Origin: an uncultured Bacilli bacterium
Lineage (GTDB): Bacteria > Bacillota_I > Bacilli_A > RF39 > UBA660
Direction: 5' to 3'
Assembly (NCBI GenBank): GCA_934102355.1
Contig: CAKOSO010000003.1
Span: 16,539 to 80,538 of the forward strand
DNA length: 64,000 bases
Below the pieces are notes generated by a model, which was not told the DNA's origin, did no database searches, and saw nothing but the letters and a program-made list of their open reading frames with translations. The translations under genes were made by a program, and so were the position numbers. Positions 34,220 through 42,835 of this stretch are shown here, piece after piece; within the stretch, counting starts at the first letter, position 1, and each line of letters opens with the position of its first letter.

Positions 34220-35578
34220 ATGATTAAAATTAAAACAGATTCAAGAAAAATAGAAAAAGGAGATACTTTTATAGCAATAAAAGGATTATATAGAGATGGG
34301 CACGATTATATAGAAGATGCAATAGAAAATGGTGCAACTACTATAGTAGCACAACATGGTAACTACGATGTTGAAACCATAATTGTAAAAGATACAAGAG
34401 AGTATTTAATAGAGTACTTATATAATAAATACAAAAAAATATTAAACAGAATAACATTTATTGGTATAACAGGAACAAATGGTAAAACAACAACAAGTTA
34501 TTTTATTCATCAAATATTAAATGAGTTAAATATTCCCTGTGCATATATAGGAACAATTGGTTTCTTTTTAGATAAAAAAGAAAAAGAATTACCAAATACA
34601 TCACAAGACATATTAACACTTTATAATTTAATTTTATATACGTATGAAAAAGGATATAGATACATAATATTAGAAGCTAGTAGTGAAGCATTAGTAGAAA
34701 AAAGATTTGGTAAAATACCATTTGAAATAGCATTACTAACAAATATAACAAGGGATCACTTAGATTACCATAAGACAAAAGAAAATTATATAAATGCTAA
34801 AAAAATATTATTTGAAAATCTAGTAAATAAAAAAATAGCTATTATAAATAATGATGAAGAAAATAAAAGTAATTTTTTATTAAAAGAAAATAAAAATATA
34901 ACTTATGGAATAAAAAATGGAGATTATAAAATAATTAAATATAATATAAAAAATAATGCCAAATTTACTTATAGTTATAATAATAAAAAATATAAAATAA
35001 AAACAAATATAACAGGATTACATAATATATATAACCTTTTAGGTAGCATTGCATTAATAAATAGTTTAGGAATAAATCTAAGAAATATAAATAAAAAAGT
35101 TAAGACACTAAGTTTACCAGATGGAAGAATGGATATTATAAAATACAAAAGTAATAAAATAATAATTGATTATGCACATACACCAGATGCAATTGATAAA
35201 ATAATTTCTTCAGCTAGAAAAATAACTAAAAACAATATTTATGTGGTATTTGGTTGTACTGGTAATAGAGATAAAGAAAAAAGACCACTCATGACAAACA
35301 TAGTATTATCAAACGTAAAAAAAGCAATAATAACAAATGATGACTTACATAATGAAGATGAAAAAGAGATATTAAATGATATGTTAAAAGAAAATGATAA
35401 ATCAAATTATGAAGTATGCTTTGATAGAAAAGAAGCAATAGAAAAAGGTATAGATTTACTAAGTAGAAAAGATACTTTATTAATACTTGGAAAAGGTCAT
35501 GAAAAATACATGATAATAAAGAACAAAAAAATACCATTTAACGATAAAAAAACAGTATTAGAATACATAAAAAGATAG
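34220..35578 (+). CDS. murE: UDP-N-acetylmuramoyl-tripeptide synthetase
   Basis: Adds the third amino acid to the muramyl dipeptide during peptidoglycan synthesis. The 452-residue Mur ligase has the ATP-binding GITGTNGKTT (82-91), the ASSEAL and NITRDHLDYH motifs, DYAHTPDAI and the CTGNRDKEKRP loop. The specificity loop, DNPR in DAP-adding and DDNP/DNPA-like in Lys-adding enzymes, is here NDDLHNED, so the residue added cannot be told. It is somewhat shorter than the usual 480-500. The start is right after the hairpin at 34179-34216. Confidence 0.92.
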   Translation: MIKIKTDSRKIEKGDTFIAIKGLYRDGHDYIEDAIENGATTIVAQHGNYDVETIIVKDTREYLIEYLYNKYKKILNRITFIGITGTNGKTTTSYFIHQILNELNIPCAYIGTIGFFLDKKEKELPNTSQDILTLYNLILYTYEKGYRYIILEASSEALVEKRFGKIPFEIALLTNITRDHLDYHKTKENYINAKKILFENLVNKKIAIINNDEENKSNFLLKENKNITYGIKNGDYKIIKYNIKNNAKFTYSYNNKKYKIKTNITGLHNIYNLLGSIALINSLGINLRNINKKVKTLSLPDGRMDIIKYKSNKIIIDYAHTPDAIDKIISSARKITKNNIYVVFGCTGNRDKEKRPLMTNIVLSNVKKAIITNDDLHNEDEKEILNDMLKENDKSNYEVCFDRKEAIEKGIDLLSRKDTLLILGKGHEKYMIIKNKKIPFNDKKTVLEYIKR

Positions 35579-35627
35579 TTTTAATTAGTTAAATATGTTA
35601 AAATTAATGTATAAATAGGAGGATATG

Positions 35628-36320
35628 ATGGAATATACAAAAGAATTAGAAGAAATGTATTGTGTAAATAAAGGTGTAAATCATGGACCATCTCCAATAC
35701 CAGAAGAAGGAAAATGGGTAGATGCAAAAGAAATAAAAGATATATCTGGATTAACACATGGAGTAGGTTGGTGTGCTCCACAACAAGGTGCATGCAAATT
35801 AACATTAAATGTTAAAAATGGAATAATAGAAGAAGCTCTAATTGAAACAGTTGGTTGTTCTGGAATGACTCACAGTGCTGCAATGGCAGGAGAAATATTA
35901 GTAGGAAAAACAATTCTTGAAGCATTAAATACTGATTTAGTTTGTGACGCTATAAATACAGCAATGAGAGAATTATTCTTACAAATAGTATATGGAAGAA
36001 GTCAATCAGCATATTCAGAAAATGGTTTAGCAATAGGATCAGGTATGGAAGATTTAGGTGGAACTAAATCTAGTCAATTAGGAACAGTTTATTCAACTAA
36101 ATTAAAAGGGCCAAGATATTTATCATTAACAGAAGGATATATATTAGAAGAAGCATTAGATGAAAATGATAATATTATTGGTTATAAATATTGTAACACC
36201 AATAAAATGATGAAATATATAAAAGAAGGTATGGATCCAAAAGAAGCAATAGATAAATCAACTGGAACATATGGAAGGTATAATGAAGCTTCAAAATATA
36301 TAGATCCAAGAGAGGATTAA
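35628..36320 (+). CDS. NifU-like scaffold-type partner of GGGtGRT protein
   Basis: 230 residues. The core GVGWCAPQQGACKLTLNVKN and ETVGCSGMTHSAAMAGEIL hold Cys in an IscU/NifU-like arrangement, so Fe-S cluster binding is likely. In databases this protein is known as the partner of the GGGtGRT family, and the two are almost always adjacent, as here (gap of four bases). AGGAGG precedes twin ATG codons at 35625 and 35628; the second is better spaced. Its biochemical role is unknown to me. Confidence 0.8.
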   Translation: MEYTKELEEMYCVNKGVNHGPSPIPEEGKWVDAKEIKDISGLTHGVGWCAPQQGACKLTLNVKNGIIEEALIETVGCSGMTHSAAMAGEILVGKTILEALNTDLVCDAINTAMRELFLQIVYGRSQSAYSENGLAIGSGMEDLGGTKSSQLGTVYSTKLKGPRYLSLTEGYILEEALDENDNIIGYKYCNTNKMMKYIKEGMDPKEAIDKSTGTYGRYNEASKYIDPRED

Positions 36321-36324
36321 AACT

Positions 36325-37326
36325 ATGAATATTGAAAACTATGATCAAAGAGAAGAAGAAATTAAAAAAATCTTAAAAAAATATAATATAAAAGATTTAA
36401 ATGAAGCACAAAGATTATCTAAAGATTTAAGTATTGATATTTATAAAATGGTAAAAGATATTCAAAAAATATGTTTTGAAGATGCTTGTTGGGCATATAT
36501 TCTTGGTGCTGCAATAGCAATTAAAGAAAATATAAAAACAGCAAGTGAAGCTGCTGAAAAAATTGGTGAAGGATTACAAGCATTTTGTATAAAAGGATCA
36601 GTAGCAGATGAAAGAAAAGTAGGGTTAGGTCATGGCCTTTTAGCATCAATGCTTTTAAGTGAAGAAACAGAGTGTTTTGCATTTTTAGCAGGGCATGAGT
36701 CATTTGCAGCAGCAGAAGGTGCAATAGCAATAGCAAATAATGCCAATAAAATAAGAAAAAAACCATTAAGAGTAATTCTAAATGGTTTAGGAAAAGATGC
36801 TGCACAAATAATATCAAGAATAAATGGATTTACATATGTAAAAACAAATTATGATTATGAAACTGGAAAGCTTAACATTGTAGAAGAAATAAAATACTCA
36901 GACTCAGAAAGGGGAAAAGTAAAATGTTATGGTGCTAACGATGTAAGAGAAGGAGTTAGCATAATGCATCATGAAAATGTTGATATATCAATAACAGGAA
37001 ACTCAACAAATCCAACAAGATTCCAACATCCAACAGCAGGTATATACAAAAAAGAAAGAATAGAAGCAGGAAAAAAATACTTTTCAGTTGCATCAGGTGG
37101 AGGAACAGGAAGAACATTACACCCAGACAATATGGCAGCAGGACCAGCAAGCTATGGTATGACAGATACTATGGGAAGAATGCATTCCGATGCTCAATTT
37201 GCAGGTTCATCATCAGTTCCAGCACATGTTGAAATGATGGGATTTATTGGAATGGGTAACAATCCAATGGTTGGAGCAACTGTATCAGTAGCAGTAGCAG
37301 TTTCAAAAGCATTAAATAAAAATTAA
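36325..37326 (+). CDS. GGGtGRT protein
   Basis: 333 residues of a conserved family named after its motif, present here as SVASGGGTGRTLHPDNM. Other well-conserved stretches are VGLGHGLLASMLL, AGHESFAAAEGAIAIA, NSTNPTRFQHPTAGIY and GMGNNPMVGATVSVAVAVS. The family occurs in anaerobic bacteria. A metabolic enzyme role is assumed, the reaction unknown. Its SD AGAGGAT is inside the upstream stop region, so translation is probably coupled. A strong terminator follows. Confidence 0.88.
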   Translation: MNIENYDQREEEIKKILKKYNIKDLNEAQRLSKDLSIDIYKMVKDIQKICFEDACWAYILGAAIAIKENIKTASEAAEKIGEGLQAFCIKGSVADERKVGLGHGLLASMLLSEETECFAFLAGHESFAAAEGAIAIANNANKIRKKPLRVILNGLGKDAAQIISRINGFTYVKTNYDYETGKLNIVEEIKYSDSERGKVKCYGANDVREGVSIMHHENVDISITGNSTNPTRFQHPTAGIYKKERIEAGKKYFSVASGGGTGRTLHPDNMAAGPASYGMTDTMGRMHSDAQFAGSSSVPAHVEMMGFIGMGNNPMVGATVSVAVAVSKALNKN

Positions 37327-37397
37327 AAAAACATGTATAAAACAAAATAAACTACATAATATAATAATGTCATAAGAAATTATGACTGAATATAGAG

Positions 37398-37426
37398 AAA
37401 TCCCAGCAAGACTGGGATTTTTTTTG
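37398..37426 (+). terminator. Terminator after the GGGtGRT gene
   Basis: Stem AATCCCAG/CTGGGATT with a CAAGA loop and eight T. Confidence 0.93.
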
Positions 37427-37484
37427 CAGCTTCAAAAGATTTATGGTAAAATAAAGATACTTATTATTTAAGAGGTGAATTTAA

Positions 37485-38132
37485 ATGAAAAAGAAAAAGC
37501 CGTTTAAATTAAGTGAAAATATAAAACCTTATATCAAAATATGTTTAATGTCATTATCTATGATATTAATCATATTAGTAATAGTTCTACTGGTATATCA
37601 ATACAACCGTGAACACGGAAGATATAAAGTAAACAGATTACCAATAGAAATAAGAGATGAATATAAGCAAATAAGTTTTGAAGCTACAAGAGATGATCAA
37701 AAAGTATTTAAAGAAATAGTTTTTAATAATATGACTGAAGATGAATTGATTGAACAAATTAATAAGTCATTATCATCAACACTTACTAATACTGGAGAAA
37801 TATTCGTAAGAAGATCTTTAGAATTAGGAATAGATCCATATATCGCTGTAGCTATTTCACTATATGAAACTGGATGTAAATGGGGTTGCAGTTATTTAAC
37901 AAGAGAATGTTATAATATTGGTGGTATCAAAGGATCTCCTGGTTGCAATGGAGGATCATTTAAAAGATTTGATAGTTTAGAAGAAGGAATAAATTCTTAT
38001 CTAAATTTAATTGCAGGATATTATAAAAATGGTATGGATACACCAGAAAAAATGGAATATAGGTATGCAGGTGGTTCTACAACCTGGGCATCAAAGGTTA
38101 ATGCATACATTGAATCAATAAAAAGTAAATAA
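37485..38132 (+). CDS. Membrane-anchored glucosaminidase-type murein hydrolase
   Basis: 215 residues: a cytoplasmic basic stretch, a membrane helix (about 18-40), then a lysozyme-like/glucosaminidase domain. The catalytic Glu is in ISLYETGCKWG, followed by ECYNIGGIKGSPGC and a FDSLEEGINSYLNLI segment that fits the glucosaminidase/FlgJ fold (NIGGIKG, RYA). It would cut the glycan backbone of peptidoglycan outside the cell. AGAGGTG before the ATG. It lies 11 bp before ffh, perhaps cotranscribed. Confidence 0.82.
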   Translation: MKKKKPFKLSENIKPYIKICLMSLSMILIILVIVLLVYQYNREHGRYKVNRLPIEIRDEYKQISFEATRDDQKVFKEIVFNNMTEDELIEQINKSLSSTLTNTGEIFVRRSLELGIDPYIAVAISLYETGCKWGCSYLTRECYNIGGIKGSPGCNGGSFKRFDSLEEGINSYLNLIAGYYKNGMDTPEKMEYRYAGGSTTWASKVNAYIESIKSK

Positions 38133-38143
38133 GGAGAAATAAT

Positions 38144-39451
38144 ATGTTTGAATCATTAAGTGATAGATTACAAAACGCTATTAAAAATATAAAGGGATAT
38201 GGAAAAATAACTGAAGAAAATATAGATCCTATGCTAAGAGAAGTACGTCTTGCACTTCTTGAAGCTGATGTAAATTATAAAGTAGTAAAAGAATTTACAA
38301 CAACAGTAAAAGAAAAAGCATTAGGAGAACAGGTAAAAAAATCTTTAACACCAGGAGAAATGTTTGTAGGTATAATAAGAGATGAACTAGAACAGTTATT
38401 AGGGGGAGAGCAAGCGCCACTTAATACAAATAGTAATCCAGCAATACTAATGCTTGTGGGTTTACAAGGTAGTGGTAAAACAACAACAATTGGAAAACTT
38501 GCTAATCTTTTAAGAAAAAAACATAATAAAAAGCCATTATTAGTAGCGTGTGACGTTTACAGACCAGCAGCAATTGATCAGTTAAAACAAATTGCTAAAG
38601 AATTAAATATGGATATCTATGAAGAAGGTAAAAAAGATCCAAGAGAAATAGTAAAAAATGCACTTGATTTTGCAAAAGAAAATAAAAATGACTATGTCCT
38701 AATAGATACAGCAGGAAGACTTCATATTGATGAAGAATTAATGAAAGAACTACAAGACATTAAAGAAATAGCAAAACCACAAGAAATTCTATTAGTAATA
38801 GATGCCATGATGGGACAAGATGCAATTAATGTTATAACAGGTTTTAATGATAACTTAGAATTAACAGGTGTAATCTTAACAAAAATGGACGGTGATACAA
38901 GAGGTGGTGTAGCGCTATCAGTAAGACACTTAACAAATGTTCCAATAAAATTTATAGGTGTTTCTGAAAAACTAGATGGAATAGATTATTTTTATCCTGA
39001 TAGAATTGCAAGTAGAATAATTGGAATGGGAGATATCCTATCGATTGTTGATAAAGCAAATGAAGTAATAGATGAAAAAGAAGCTGAAAACTCATTCAAA
39101 AGAATGCAAAGCGGTAAATATGATTTAGAGGATTTCTTAAAACAAATGAAACAAATAAAAAAACTTGGGTCACTTGAATCAATCCTAAAGTTACTTCCAG
39201 GAGCTAGAAAAATGGGACTTAATAATATCAAAATAGATCCAAAAGATTTAGCACACATAGAAGCAATAGTACTTTCTATGACACCAAAAGAAAGAAAAAA
39301 TCCAGAAATATTAAAAGCAAGTCGTAAAGAAAGAATAGCAAAAGGTTCTGGAAGAAGTGTAACAGAAGTAAACAGTTTATTAAAGAAATTTGAAGAATCA
39401 AAAAAGATGATGAAAATGATGGCAAATGGTAATATGAAAATGCCATTTTAA
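38144..39451 (+). CDS. ffh: Signal recognition particle GTPase Ffh
   Basis: Binds signal peptides emerging from ribosomes and delivers them to the membrane with SRP RNA and FtsY. The 435-residue protein has an N helical bundle, the P-loop GLQGSGKTTT, DVYRPAAIDQLK, DTAGRLHID, the TKMDGDTRGG motif, and a C-terminal M domain rich in Met with the GLNNIKIDPKD and MTPKERKNPEIL stretches. AAGGAGA lies before the ATG. Length is typical of the family. No ylxM precedes it, unlike many Bacillota. Confidence 0.97.
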   Translation: MFESLSDRLQNAIKNIKGYGKITEENIDPMLREVRLALLEADVNYKVVKEFTTTVKEKALGEQVKKSLTPGEMFVGIIRDELEQLLGGEQAPLNTNSNPAILMLVGLQGSGKTTTIGKLANLLRKKHNKKPLLVACDVYRPAAIDQLKQIAKELNMDIYEEGKKDPREIVKNALDFAKENKNDYVLIDTAGRLHIDEELMKELQDIKEIAKPQEILLVIDAMMGQDAINVITGFNDNLELTGVILTKMDGDTRGGVALSVRHLTNVPIKFIGVSEKLDGIDYFYPDRIASRIIGMGDILSIVDKANEVIDEKEAENSFKRMQSGKYDLEDFLKQMKQIKKLGSLESILKLLPGARKMGLNNIKIDPKDLAHIEAIVLSMTPKERKNPEILKASRKERIAKGSGRSVTEVNSLLKKFEESKKMMKMMANGNMKMPF

Positions 39452-39538
39452 GAAAATAAATAAAATATAAAAATAGACATTTTACATATACAATAAAGAG
39501 AAATCCTCATATCATAAAAATAGATAGGGGGATTTATA

Positions 39539-39904
39539 ATGTTTAACAGAAGATTTGAAAGACAAACACCTTTCATGAACATGCCAGCTCAAGATGGTTT
39601 CATAGATATTGATAACAATACAGGAAATATTGATATTGATTTCATGCAAGCTCAATCAACAAATACAAATGTAAACCAAGCAGCACCTCAAATGCAAATG
39701 GGAATGAGCCAATCACCAATAATGGAACCAGTAAGAGAAAGAGTGGTACATAAAAATATTGAACACATCGTACCACATGTTTGTCCAGTTAGAACAAGAA
39801 TAGTAAATCATCACATTTACAAACATACATATCAACCAAGTTATAGTTGCTGTGAAGAAAATGTTTGTGAAAACGTTCAATGTGGTTCTTGTTGCAACTT
39901 CTAA
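39539..39904 (+). CDS. CotD-like spore coat protein
   Basis: 121 residues. The first half is Gln/Asn/Met-rich. The second half has VVHKNIEHIVPHVCPVRT, a His-rich IVNHHIYKHTYQPSYSC, then five more Cys. The VxPHxCP...VNHH pattern is that of inner coat protein CotD of Bacillus. If right, the organism or its ancestor makes a spore coat. AGGGGGATT precedes the ATG. The gene ends at a terminator that is repeated exactly downstream of mazF. Confidence 0.7.
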   Translation: MFNRRFERQTPFMNMPAQDGFIDIDNNTGNIDIDFMQAQSTNTNVNQAAPQMQMGMSQSPIMEPVRERVVHKNIEHIVPHVCPVRTRIVNHHIYKHTYQPSYSCCEENVCENVQCGSCCNF

Positions 39905-39911
39905 AATAATC

Positions 39912-39942
39912 AAAAGGAGTAGTTTTTCTACTCTTTTTTATT
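39912..39942 (+). repeat. 31-bp direct repeat, copy 1 (a terminator)
   Basis: Exact copy of 40585-40615. It contains the stem GAGTAG/CTACTC with a TTTTT loop and a T-run, so each copy is a terminator: this one for the CotD-like gene. The two copies bracket mazEF. Confidence 0.95.
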
Positions 39943-39951
39943 AAAAAAATA

Positions 39952-39980
39952 TTGACCAAAGTATAAACAATGTATATACT
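39952..39980 (+). promoter_or_regulatory. Promoter and operator-like palindrome of mazEF
   Basis: TTGACC (39952-39957) and TATACT (39975-39980), 17 bases apart. An inverted repeat, AAGTATA at 39959-39965 with TATACTT at 39975-39981, spans the spacer and -10, as expected for MazE autorepression. Confidence 0.75.
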
Positions 39981-40001
39981 TTTATCAAAGGAGATGTTGA
40001 T

Positions 40002-40244
40002 ATGGAAGCAAGACTACAAAAATGGGGTAATTCAGCAGGTATTAGAATACCAAAAAGTATACTTAATTCTTTGAATATAAAAATAAATGATATCTTAGAT
40101 ATAGAACAAAATGATGAAAAGATAATTATCAGTATATCAAAAAAGAAAAAAATCTCATTAGAAGAAAGATTTAAAAATTATAATGGGAAAAATTTATCAA
40201 AAGATTTTTCATGGGATGAAAGAAAAGGAAAAGAAATATGGTAA
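40002..40244 (+). CDS. mazE: MazE-type antitoxin (AbrB/SpoVT fold)
   Basis: 80 residues. The N-terminal swapped-hairpin DNA-binding domain is clear (RLQKWGNSAGIRIPKSIL), followed by the MazF-binding tail (LSLEERFKNYNGKNL-like region, ending RKGKEIW). It neutralises the MazF toxin and normally represses its own operon with it. Overlaps mazF by seven bp. AAAGGAG precedes the ATG. Confidence 0.92.
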   Translation: MEARLQKWGNSAGIRIPKSILNSLNIKINDILDIEQNDEKIIISISKKKKISLEERFKNYNGKNLSKDFSWDERKGKEIW

Positions 40245-40579
40245 AAAAATACATTCCAGAGCAAGGAGATATTGTTTACTTGGATTTAAACCCTACAAAA
40301 GGTCATGAACAAAAAGGTTCAAGACCAGCAATAGTAATAAGTAATAATATATTTAATAAAAACACAAAAATGGCAATTGTATGTCCAATTACTTCTAATA
40401 TGAAAGAATTCCCAACACATTATATCTTAGAAGATACCAAAAAAATATACGGATCAGTATTATGTGAACATATAAGAAGCATTGACTATGAAATAAGGAA
40501 CTTAGAATTAATAGAAAAAGCAAGTGAAAATGATTTACTTAGTGTAATCATGTTGACAAATGCCTGTATTGAAAATTAG
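40238..40579 (+). CDS. mazF: MazF-type mRNA interferase toxin
   Basis: 113 residues. The PemK/MazF fold is clear: YIPEQGDIVYLDLNP, KGHEQKGSRPAIVIS, CPITSNMKEFPTH, and the C-terminal GSVLCEHIRSID. The Arg in GSRPA and the T/S-S in CPITS are the usual catalytic and binding residues. It cuts mRNA at specific short sequences when MazE is degraded. The gene is followed by the second copy of the 31-bp terminator repeat. Confidence 0.94.
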   Translation: MVKKYIPEQGDIVYLDLNPTKGHEQKGSRPAIVISNNIFNKNTKMAIVCPITSNMKEFPTHYILEDTKKIYGSVLCEHIRSIDYEIRNLELIEKASENDLLSVIMLTNACIEN

Positions 40580-40584
40580 ATATT

Positions 40585-40615
40585 AAAAGGAGTAGTTTTT
40601 CTACTCTTTTTTATT
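40585..40615 (+). repeat. 31-bp direct repeat, copy 2 (a terminator)
   Basis: Identical to 39912-39942. Together with the intervening 643 bp it forms a unit, mazEF plus one terminator, that looks inserted next to an existing terminator. Confidence 0.95.
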
Positions 40616-40638
40616 GTATAATGTAATTGGTGGTAAAA

Positions 40639-41862
40639 ATGAAAAGAGCATTAGTATTATCTGGTGGTGGATCAAAAGGATCATATCAAATTGGAGTATA
40701 TAAAGCATTAAAAAAAATGCACATTAAAATAGATATAATAACAGGTACATCAATTGGTGCAATAAATGGAGCTCTTTTTACAGAAAAAAAATATGCTTTA
40801 GCAAAGAGAATGTGGGAAAATGTAACAAGTGAAGATTTATTCGGCGAAAACCTAAATGATAGAGATATTAACACATATAAAATTTTTGCAAAATCATTTT
40901 TTAGAACAGGTGGTTTATCAAATAAAACCATGGAAAAATATTTAAGAGAAATAATAAATGAAAAAAAGGTAAGAAATTCAAGAATAGAATATGGACTTGT
41001 AACATATTCATATAAGAATAAAAAACCACTTCTTTTAACAAAAGAAAGTATCCCAAGAGGAGAATTAATAGATTATATCATTGCATCTGCATCTTGTTTC
41101 CCGGTGCTAGAAACAAAAAAAATTAATGGAGATGTATTAATCGATGGTGGTTACTATGACAATCTTCCAGTAAATTTAGCAATTGAAATGGGAGCTGATG
41201 AAATAATAGCAGTTGATCTAAATGCAGTAGGTTTTAGAAAAGAACATAATAATAAACTTGTCAAAACTAGTTTGATTAAATGTAAAGATAAAAGTCCATT
41301 TACAATTTCATTTACAAAAGAAGATGCTAAAAAGAATATAGCACTTGGTTATAATGATACAATGAAACACTATAATCAATTAGATGGAAATAACTTTACA
41401 TTCCGTAAAAAAGACTTAATCAAAAATTATAAAAATATTAAAATTTACTATGTAGATTTAATTGAAACAATATTAGAAAATGATAAACAAGATTTGATTT
41501 CCAATAAAATCTTTAAAATAAATAATTACAATAACATCATAAAAAATGATAAAGAATACTTTAATATTGTTAATGATTCACTAGAATACTTAGGGAATAT
41601 ATTAGATATTGACAATACTAAAATATATAACATAGATAATTATAATAAATTAATACTTAAAAACATAATAAAATTAAATTATTTAAAGATTAACAAAAAA
41701 CTAAAAGGTAAAATGTTAGTAGGGTATATATATAACAAATACATGTCAGAGCAAAATAAAGAAAAACTTTTAAAAGAATTATTTAATATAGCATTATTAT
41801 TCAAAAAAGAATTCTTAGCTACAATATACTTAATATCTATATCAGAAAAGTACCAAAAATAA
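40639..41862 (+). CDS. Patatin-like phospholipase
   Basis: 407 residues. The oxyanion hole SGGGSKGSYQIG and the nucleophile GTSIG (S38) open the protein. The catalytic Asp is in IDGGYYDN. The rest, about 240 residues, is a helical extension with repeated Asn/Lys-rich stretches of unknown role. Patatins hydrolyse lipid acyl esters. The start at ATG 40639 is preceded by GGTGG. No signal peptide, so it acts inside the cell unless secreted by other means. Confidence 0.88.
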   Translation: MKRALVLSGGGSKGSYQIGVYKALKKMHIKIDIITGTSIGAINGALFTEKKYALAKRMWENVTSEDLFGENLNDRDINTYKIFAKSFFRTGGLSNKTMEKYLREIINEKKVRNSRIEYGLVTYSYKNKKPLLLTKESIPRGELIDYIIASASCFPVLETKKINGDVLIDGGYYDNLPVNLAIEMGADEIIAVDLNAVGFRKEHNNKLVKTSLIKCKDKSPFTISFTKEDAKKNIALGYNDTMKHYNQLDGNNFTFRKKDLIKNYKNIKIYYVDLIETILENDKQDLISNKIFKINNYNNIIKNDKEYFNIVNDSLEYLGNILDIDNTKIYNIDNYNKLILKNIIKLNYLKINKKLKGKMLVGYIYNKYMSEQNKEKLLKELFNIALLFKKEFLATIYLISISEKYQK

Positions 41863-41949
41863 AAAAGTGTAAAATTGTGTAAAATTTTGTCAGTTTGGTT
41901 GTAAATTTAAATGTGTTGCTATATTCTTAATATAGGGAGTGTGATACAA

Positions 41950-42150
41950 ATGATTTATCCTTCAATTGATAAATTATTACAAATGGTAGACTCAAAATAT
42001 CGCCTAGTCCACATTGCTTCTGAAAGAAGTCATGAAATGTCAGAAAAAGGTTTATGGCAAAAACGCGAAGAAGAATACCACAATAAAAAGAATATAGGAA
42101 GAGCTCTAGAAGAAGTAGCTGAAGGACTAATCATAATTAAAAAAGATTAG
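41950..42150 (+). CDS. rpoZ: RNA polymerase omega subunit
   Basis: 66 residues. MIYPSIDKLLQMVDSKYRLVHIASERSHEM is the beginning of omega, which stabilises RNA polymerase, and RALEEVAEGLIII ends it. AGGGAG before the ATG at 41950; longer upstream frames lack this. The usual neighbours gmk and priA are absent, so it stands alone. A terminator hairpin overlaps its 3' end. Confidence 0.88.
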   Translation: MIYPSIDKLLQMVDSKYRLVHIASERSHEMSEKGLWQKREEEYHNKKNIGRALEEVAEGLIIIKKD

Positions 42151-42171
42151 TCTTTTATTTTGACTAATCTT
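42141..42171. terminator. Bidirectional terminator between rpoZ and gatD
   Basis: Stem AAAGATTAGTC/GACTAATCTT. On the minus strand it is followed by a strong T-run, so it mainly ends murT-gatD. Confidence 0.75.
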
Positions 42172-42835
42172 AATAATTCTTTTTCTTTTTATTAGCTTTA
42201 AAACTTATAAATTCATTATAAGCCTTATCCTCTAAATCAAGATTGAAATCTTTAAATTCAAAATCTTGATTTTTTTGTTTAATTAAATTAATAGTAATAT
42301 ATTTTAATAATTCTGGATTTCTAACTAAAACTGGACCAATTAACTGAATAGCGTAAAAGTTTTTGTAATTAAAACCATAATTCTTAAAAATACCTTCATC
42401 ACATTGAATGGTTCCATGACAATTTAAAAAACCATAAATATCTTTATCAAATAAATCACATTTAAAGTTTACTTCGTCAACAAATCTTTTATCTTTATTA
42501 ATGACTTTATAATCAAAATATCCAAAATCATCTTTATCAAATAAAGATATTGCATCACCAGTAACCATAAAGAATTTATCATTATTAACATAATCAATTA
42601 ATTCATCTTTATATTTATTTAAATGATTAAGTACAATTTTTTTACTACTTTCCATTCCGCTACCAATATATATAAAATCAAATTTATCAAAACTGATTTT
42701 ATTATCTATTGATATATTTTTAATTTCAACATCAACGCTTTGAGATTCTAAAGCATTTTTAAGGGTCATTACATTTCCAATTTCGCCATATAAATTCATT
42801 AAATCATAATATAAATGTCCAATTACAATTTTCAT
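42170..42835 (-). CDS. gatD: GatD-like subunit of lipid II amidation complex, catalytic residues missing
   Basis: In other Gram-positives GatD hydrolyses glutamine and passes ammonia to MurT, which amidates the D-Glu of lipid II. The 221-residue frame has the class-I amidotransferase order: IVIGHLYYDLMNLYGEIGN, YIGSGMESS, VTGDAISLF, then IGPVLVRNPEL. The nucleophile Cys of the CGGYQ elbow is replaced (T92 in MVTGDAIS), and the catalytic His of HGxLLxxNP is replaced by Ile (I166 in LIGPVLVRNP). It is encoded right after murT with overlapping stop and start. It may be a structural subunit or use another ammonia source. Confidence 0.85.
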   Translation of the reverse strand: MKIVIGHLYYDLMNLYGEIGNVMTLKNALESQSVDVEIKNISIDNKISFDKFDFIYIGSGMESSKKIVLNHLNKYKDELIDYVNNDKFFMVTGDAISLFDKDDFGYFDYKVINKDKRFVDEVNFKCDLFDKDIYGFLNCHGTIQCDEGIFKNYGFNYKNFYAIQLIGPVLVRNPELLKYITINLIKQKNQDFEFKDFNLDLEDKAYNEFISFKANKKKKNY

